A DNA stretch of 25,367 nt from the IMG/VR virus record IMGVR_UViG_3300006735_000221, positions 1-25,367 of that record. The stretch is one strand, 5' to 3'. Each line of letters begins with the position of its first letter. The first letter of the stretch is position 1. Under the pieces are notes generated by a model that saw only the letters and a program-made list of their open reading frames with translations, made no database searches and had not been told where the DNA came from. This document shows, in pieces, positions 14,801 to 23,800 of this stretch. A program made the translations under genes and the position numbers. This DNA comes from a virus.

Positions 14801-17800
14801 TTGACTGGATAGACTGGTTACATCACCGAATCCTCTTCTAAATCCTAACCAAGCATCACCATCAATCTTGAGTGATTTAGTCTCAATCTGAGTATACGAT
14901 AGAGACTCATTACTTGCGAAAGCACCACCAACAACAACCTTAGAAACATTAGTTCCTGAACCATCAGCAGTAGTACCAAGACTTATATTACTATCAGCAG
15001 ATAATACACCAGCAGTAATAATCTGTTTGGAAACCTGTGCATCACCAATGCTTATCTTCTGAGCAGATCCAGCAAGTGCTAATCCACCAGTTGCAGCAGT
15101 AGAACTAACTAATCCTGTGAATGTAGTATCCATGAATACATTCAACAGTCCAGTTGTCTTAGTAGTTGTTATACTACCAGTACCATCAACAGCTCCACCA
15201 TTGATAGCGACATCCTTCTGGAATATAGCATTGTCAGTAACTTCAGCAGTTCCAGTGACAGTTAAGGCACTATCCATATCTGCTAGAGTTGTATTAATAC
15301 CAACCCTACCACTGTTTGTAGTAGAAACTCTAAATGTTGCAGCATTTTGAGGAGTTACACTGTCGCCACCAACCATAAAGGCATGTGCCTCGGCAGTTTC
15401 TGTTCTAGTACTATATGCTGTGTTACCAAGGAAATCACCAATAGTCTTACCACTAATCCATGCAGTACCAACAACATCTAAGTTAGCACGTGGGTCAGTA
15501 GCAAGGGAAACAAATGCATTAGCATAATCACCATGAGCAGCACGTGCAACAGTGTTAATACCAACCTTGTAATCACCAATATCTTGAGTAGCAGTTCTTA
15601 TTGATTCAGATCCAACAACTCCAAACTCTTTCCATGTAGAGTTAGAATACATCATTGATACAGTAGAATCTGCTTGATACTCAGTATCCCAAAGTCTTGG
15701 ATTATCTCCACTTACATCTGCTTTTACTGTAAGTATAGTAAATTTAACTGTTGATTCAGTGCTATTGAACCCATTAGGATTAACAAACCATGTACCATTA
15801 AATGCAGTATCACTATAATTAGAGATTTGAATCTGAGAACCAGCTGTTATACCAATGTCATCATTTGTAATTTGAATTGAAGCACCAGTATTTGCATCAG
15901 TTGTAGTACCCCACTGAATAGTAATACTCGTAGTACCATCAAATGCAAAATGCTGAATATTATTATTAGGAATTTCAGCAAAGAAGTTAGCATTTATCCA
16001 TCCAAGAGATCCAGAGTAACCTACCTCAAATCCTTTGAGTAACATGTCACCAGCTTTTGGAGCTCCAGCATTACCATACTGAACATTCTGTGTCGCACTA
16101 ATAGAAGTACCACCAGTACCTTGTGCATTCCATACATCAGTTTGATTTGGTGTAATATTAGATCCAAGTCCAGCAACAGCATGGTTTTGAATCTTATATC
16201 CTTGAGCAGCACCATTAGAACCACGAGGATTAAACTGGAATACTGACGCAGAAATTTTATTTCTAGCAAGTACTATATCACCACCAGTTTCTGTGTTAAG
16301 TGTCTGAGCACCTCTAGAAAGAAGGGCATCATCCTTATCAGCAGCATTGGTACTAATGAATGATGATATACTTAAAGCATCCTTTCTAACTCTACCAAGA
16401 ACATTAATCTTAACAGGAGAGTTGAATGTATTATCCTCATCGTTTGCATCACCACCATTAACAGTAATGTATCTGTTAAATGTTACAGGAGTATCAAACG
16501 TAGTAACTAGACTTCCAATTGCATCTTCAGAATCTTCTGAATCTTGAAGTGATGCTCTTTCTAGGAATACTTCCTCACCAGTGATAGCATCAATCTTACG
16601 GTTACCAATGTATAGATCACCATTAGAGTTAAGACCAGTGTAGAATACTAAACCACCATCTTGCTTCTTAGACTGTGCATAGAAGTCTTGAGTAGGAGTA
16701 AGTAATACTTCCTGTCTTGCAGGTAGACCAGTTGAGTAGTTACCTGGACCAAAACCAAGGTATTCAAACGTATGGTTACCAGCACGAGCAATAGATGGTC
16801 GTCTAAGTTCAACATACAATCTATAACCAGATAGAACTGTATTGTCACCAGAGATAGGAATTAATCTATCTTCAGAACCAGATGAAGCATTACCTTTCTT
16901 TGCTATAATTCTATTATCAACTTGTGATGATACTTGAGTATAAGTATTATGCTTTAAAGATTCTGTAGCAATAATATCACTAACAGTTTCCTTAGTCATT
17001 GATCCCTTGAAGTCATTAACTCTTACAAGACCATGAACATAGTTATCAGCAGCAGAATATGTTGCAGGTGGATCAACAAGAGTTGCATCTAAATTCTTAT
17101 ACCAGAGAGGATCATTCTTATAGTTAAGAGGATATAACTTACTGATCGGTTGAGAGAACTTAAAGTTTCTAAAGTTACCTAAATTACCAGCACCAGTTGG
17201 GTATGGTGAAACATTACCACGAACAGCAGTTAGATAGTAAATACCATCTTGCTGACCATAGATACGTTTCTGAATCTCTTGTGTGTTAAAGATATAGAAT
17301 GTATCATCTAATTCACCAACATCAGTTACAGACTCAACATAATATGTGACGTTAGCATCATCCTTAATTTCATCACCAGGTGTTATAGTATATACTTTTG
17401 CACCTTTTTGCTTGTAATAATACTGGGGTAAATTTTTTCCAATTAGATCTTTTGTATCTAATGATTTACCGAAGTTTGGATCAGATTCCAAATCACAGAA
17501 TACAGTACCCTGAGACAATCTAATATTATCAGTCTCTGAATATATTAGTTTAGCAGTTGGAGTACTATTATCAATTGTAATATCTTTAAGAATTAAATGC
17601 CATGTAGTAGTATTAGGAATTTGAAGTGCAGCATGTAAATACGCACTTCCTTTTGCTGGTTGATTACCTTCGTTAAATCCTTCCCACTCTATCTTATTAG
17701 AAGCAGTAGATTGAGATTTATCTACTGTAAACCCACCATTAGGTCCACTACCACCTTGAGGTGCAGAAACCTTAACAGTTGTTAGAGTTTCATTTAATAG

Positions 17801-20800
17801 AGCATTATTAGTAATACCTTGATCAAATACTGTTACCTCTAGATATTCATCAGTAGTTGCTTTATTAAAATACTTAGCAGATTGAATTGACATAGAAACA
17901 AAGTTTTCTGTCTCTATCTTCTTAACAAACTGTGTATTTCCAACAAGATCTCTCTTATAAGGATCATACTGTGCATCTCTATTAAGATTTAGATTAACAT
18001 CTGCAAATTCAGTCTCAGTAAATCCAATCTTTTCATTTGTTTGTACTGGGTTGTAGAATATTGCTGATGATTGTCCTGTCTTAGGTTTCAATACTAACTT
18101 TTGTGGTAAAAGTTTTCTTGTATCATCCTTACGTACCTTAATACTAAATCCATTAAGAGGATCACGAACTGTGCTTAAGTACTGAGGAATAACATAACGT
18201 AAACGATATATACGATCATCTGCATTTCTATCATCCTTAATTCTTTCATACCAAGAATCATTTGTCTTATCCTGACCTGAAGCATCATTATATGCTACAT
18301 CATGGAATCTTGCTAATATTTCTTTAGAGTTAGCTGGAGCTCCATTTGAATTAGGTTCTACATTCAAATACCACTTACCATATATTATTGGTGTAGTATC
18401 TGGATTTGGATATGATGGATCAAATCTCATTGGAGATTGACGCTTATCTGCAAATACAGAGAAGTCATATGTTCCTGTCTGGAAATCAATTTCATTTATA
18501 TTTGCAATCGCATCAGTCTTTGTAGCATGAATAGTGAATACTTTCTCGTTCTGATAACGTGCAAAGAATAACTTATCAGTTCTTATTCTACCACCAGCAT
18601 CAGCAAAGTTTTGATTACCCTGATAGTTCTGTCCTAGTATAGGTACATTTCCACCTTCATTTGCTCTAAAGAATACTTCATGTGCTATGGTATTAGAAGT
18701 TGTAACATCAAATATATGTGGAACGCTTGTTCTAATACCAGCATTGATATCTCCATCAAGTTTGCACTCATACTGGTGTAGGTCATACTTATCATCAAGA
18801 ACAAATTGATAGACATCAATCTCAATATCTGGATGAATTGCTTCTACTTCAGCAGAGTGAATGTATATACCAGCAGCAGCATTCTCTTTGCTGTTTGCTA
18901 ACATAAAGTATACTCCAGAAGATGAAGTTCCATTGAAGTTAGTTACACTACTATAATTCTCTGGTTTTGTATTTCTACCAGGAGCAATTATATAATATTT
19001 CTCGTTAGTATCAAATCCATTAGGTAATCTTACATTACGCTTATCAACATCAACATAAGAATTTGTATTAGTATCGTATCTTGGACGTGGTACAAGACGT
19101 ACAGCAGTACCTGTCTCTAAGTTATGAGGATTTGTTCCTGCAATCTTCCACAATGTAGATCTAGAAGATAGTGAAGCTGTTGTTGTAGTTGGTTGAGTTC
19201 TAGGAACTGCACCTAAACCAGTTTGAATGATTGTACTAATATTAGCAAAGTACTGACGTACAGTAGTTGCTTGAGTATTACACTGAGGATATCCTGTATC
19301 CTGTGTGATACTATCATCAACCTTAGGTGTAAACTGTGATGTATAAACTCCAGTTGGTAATGTGAAGTATAGATATGAATTTGTAGTTGATGAGTTAGCA
19401 TTAACAGAAGGACCAAAAGCAATACCAAGCTCAGGTGTAACTCTGTCAAGATTACTTAAATATCCAGGATTATTAATAGTCTGAGTAATAACACCATACA
19501 AAGTAGTAATTGTGGATGCTACATTCTGACAAGAACCATTAGAAATAGTTCTCATAATACTGTCAAGAGAAGTACCATCTAATACAGTAGAAGTAACAAT
19601 ACCAAATAAAGTATCAATACTTGATCTTACATCATGACACTTACCATCAGATCTAGTTCTTGCTACAGAAGATAAAGAAGAAGGATCTGTGATAGAATTA
19701 ATAACAATAGTAACTAATGTATTAAGAATAGATTCAGCATTAGCACATCTAAAGGTAGCAGCAGTACGAACAACAGAGTATAATGAAGATGGTGAAACAA
19801 TCGCATTTGTAAGAATCTGTATCAAAGATGTAACAGTTGCTAGAGCATCATCACAATCACCATTAGCAACACCATTAGTAATTGTTCTAGTTACTTGAGC
19901 AATTCCAGTATGTCCACCAATAGTAACTGCTTCATTAATAATTACTTGTCTGATAATGTCACGTGCTGCATTAAATGCAAATATAGTTTCATTTTCAGAT
20001 CCAACAGCATGAGCACCAGCATTATACATCAACGCTGCATCCCATACACGATCATTACCACCATAAGCTAGGTTGTGTGATATAACATCTACAACATCCT
20101 TAAGATCATCAAGACAATCAGTTTCAGTATAAGGAGCAGTCCATGTATAAGCTGGATACTGAGCCTTCATCCTTCCTAACGCAATTTCTGCAATGAAATT
20201 TTTATTATCATCAATTAGATCACGAGCATCAGCAACTTTATTATCAAGTGGTGTCACTGGATCTTGTGTAATAGGATCATTGGAAGTAGTGTAATCCTGT
20301 GTTAGACCATGAGAACCAATAACAAGAATCTTTTCCTTTCTCATTGCTTGGATCATCAACTCTTTAGCATCTGTAAATGCCATGAGTGTCTGTTCTTCTT
20401 CGCCAGCAACATGAGCACCTGTGACATATAAATTTGCCATGTCCCAAGTTCTATCATTACCACCATACCCTAAATTATAGCTAACCTCAATAACAAAGTC
20501 TTTAATATCATCAATACAATCTTGTGGGTTTCCAGTTGGAGGTAAGAAATTAGGATTCTGAAGAAGCATTCTTGCATAAGCTTCCTCTGCAATCAAATTA
20601 ATATTAGATTGAATTAAATTATATGCATCAGCATTAGCGTCAACTGGGAATACATCATCAGTATCAACTGTAATAGTAGTGTCATATACCTGTGTTAAAC
20701 CATGTGATCCTATAGGTAAAATCTTTTGATTTCTAGTTACCTGAACTGCCATCTCTTTGGCATAGTTAAAGACTACATTAGTCTCTGCTTCTTCACCAGC

Positions 20801-23800
20801 AACGTGAGCTCCTGTCTTATAAGAATAAGCAGCATCCCATGTCTTATCGTTACCACCAAATGCTACGTTATCTGCAATTGCTTCCAATAGATCGTTGACA
20901 TCATCAATACAATCTTGATTGTGATATGATTGATTGCCAGCAACAGAGAATACTTTATGCACTCCATTAGTTTTAGATTCAACCCAAGTATGAGTATACT
21001 GACCACCACTAGTTACAGCACCAACTGCTGTTCCACCAGTCCATTCATGTGTATACTGTTGTCCAGCAGCAGCAATACCAACATTAACAGTAATTGATCC
21101 ACCTTGCTTCTCAATACCACTAGCAGCAGCTCTCTTAAATGTATGAGCAGATTGAGGAAGATGCTTAATGCCATCAGTTACACTACTGTCCCATGTATGT
21201 GGAGACTGTGGCTCATACTCAATAGCATCAGCAAGAGTATCTAATGCCACAAATGTATGTGCATATTGATTATTAGCATCAGAATCATAACCTACATTGA
21301 ATGTAATAGTTCCATCTTGATGTGCAATTCCATCAGGAGTAGCATCTTGATATTCATGTACAGAAGTATCTTGAGAAATACCTACATTAACTTCAAATGC
21401 ATTGGTTACAACATTAGATATTTTTAACCAACGTCCACTTGCAGAATCATATCCTGTACGTGGATATGTCTTTGGTTGCACTTTACCATCAAGTTCACAC
21501 TTGAATGTAAATGAATTATCAGCAATCTTGATGTAATCACCATTCTGATATCCATGACCAGCAACTGAAATTAACAATGCTCCAGTAGAAGGATTGTAAG
21601 AAGCACCAGTTGCTGTCTTGGTTGTTGAACCAACTGCTGTTACACTGATTGATTTACCAGCAAAAGGATCAGTTCCAGGACGAGGATACTTAGTAACTGC
21701 TGTGTTACCATCTCTATCACATGTGAAAGCTAATGAGTTATCTTTAAGAGTAATATCAGAACCAACTGCAAGACCATGTTGTCCTATTGTTGCAGTAAAT
21801 ACACCAGTAGCAGCATCATAAGTTGCTGCTGTTGGAGTGAATGTCTTATTATCTCCAGCATTACCAACATTAACTGTAACAGTTGTTGATCCTATGGCAG
21901 TAATTGGAATAGATCTTCCAGAAGCTCTATCTTTACCTGCACGTGGATATGCTTGAGCAACTTGGTTGCCATCCATTGTACACTTAAATGATACAGCACC
22001 ATTTTCAATAAGTAATCCTTCACCAACTGAAAGTCCATGTCCAGATCCAACTTCCAATACCAAATCACCACTAGCAGGATCATATGTGGTAGCAGATCCA
22101 GCAGTGAATGACTGGTTAGCACCTGCTGCTCCAACATTAACTGTAAACTTATCTCCATTTAAAATAGAAACTTCCAACCACTTATCACTAGAAGGATCAC
22201 TTAATCTTGGATAAGGATGCTCTGTAGCATTATTATCAAACGAACATGTGAAGGTCAAAGACCCCTCGGAAATTTTTATGGAATCGCCGTTAGTAAAGCC
22301 GTGATTTGGTGAAGTTATTTCAAGAATACCAGTTGCAGGATCATAATCAGCATCAGTTGCTGTCTTATATGATGATCCAACATCTTTAACTTTTAAAGAA
22401 TTATGCCAAGCAAAGTCTTTCTTCTTAGTAATACCACCTGGAGCAGCACCCGAATACTGATGAACAGTAGTATTTGTAGGTGTTACACCTCTTAAGATAT
22501 CAATATCAAATGTATTTGTTGTTATGTTATATGGATTCAACCACTGACCACTTGCAGGATCACTTGGTCTTGGATAAGGATGATCTGACTGAAGATTGTC
22601 TTGCTGACATTTGAATATCAATGCACCATCAGCGAGCTTAATTTGATCTCCATCAACCAAACCATGACCAGTAATAGTTACAGTAACAATACCTGTGTTT
22701 GGATTATAATCAGCACCAGTTGCATCAGAAAGAGTTACTATATCTGTCCTAGGATATGAGTGGACAGATCCATAAGAGTCCTGAGCACACTTGAAGGTCA
22801 ATGATCCATCTGCTATCTTAATAGCATCACCATTAGATAGATCGTGACCATCAATACTCAATACTAGATCACCAGTAGCAGGATCATAAGTTGCAGTACT
22901 GACATCGTGTGATTTAGAAGCTGTCTTACCAACATCAAGAGTTATATCATTTCCACTAACAGAAGCAATTGGAAGTAATGCACCACCAGCAGGGTCACTT
23001 GCACGAGGATATACGTGCTCACTAGCATTCTCATCCATATCACATGTAAATGTTAATGCACCGTAGTCAAGTCTAACAGCATCAACTTCTCTCTTAATTC
23101 CACCACCAACAGCAGTTACATAACTATGAACATAGTCACCACCAGTGATTACAGCATCATCAAGAGCACTTACAAATGTATGAACATCTACGTTAGTAGA
23201 AGGTTGAGATGATAGAACCTGTAATGTAATTGTAGTTGTAGTTACAGACTCAATATTAATTGCTTTATCATAAAATGGGTCTGAAGCTCTAGGATATGAT
23301 TTCTCAGCAGCAGTACCAGTAGCACCACCAAATCCACAACTAAACTTCAATGACTCTGCAAGAAGTTTAATACTTGTACCAGCACTCAATCCGTGATTAC
23401 CAATCGTCAAGGTCATCAAACCTGTTGTTGGATTGTAATCAGCAGCAGTAGGAGTAAACTTAACTAAAGGTGACTTACCTACATGAACATCAAATTGATC
23501 TCCCTGCTTATTAGAAATCTTTAACCACTTACCACTAACAGGATCAGAAGCTCTTGGATATTGCTTATTACCAGTATCCATTGAACAAGTCATTGTCAAT
23601 GAATCATCTTCAATCTTTATCTTATCACCATTAACAAATGTATTACCAGTAACTGTAAGCGTCAAGACTCCAGTTGTGGCATTATATTGAGCATCAGAAG
23701 CAGTATGAGAAGTTGCTCCAGTTAAACCAGTAGTACTAGGTAAAGTAAGAACTAACTGACCAGTAGTAGGAGTATAAACTGCATTAGTAGGAGTATATTG

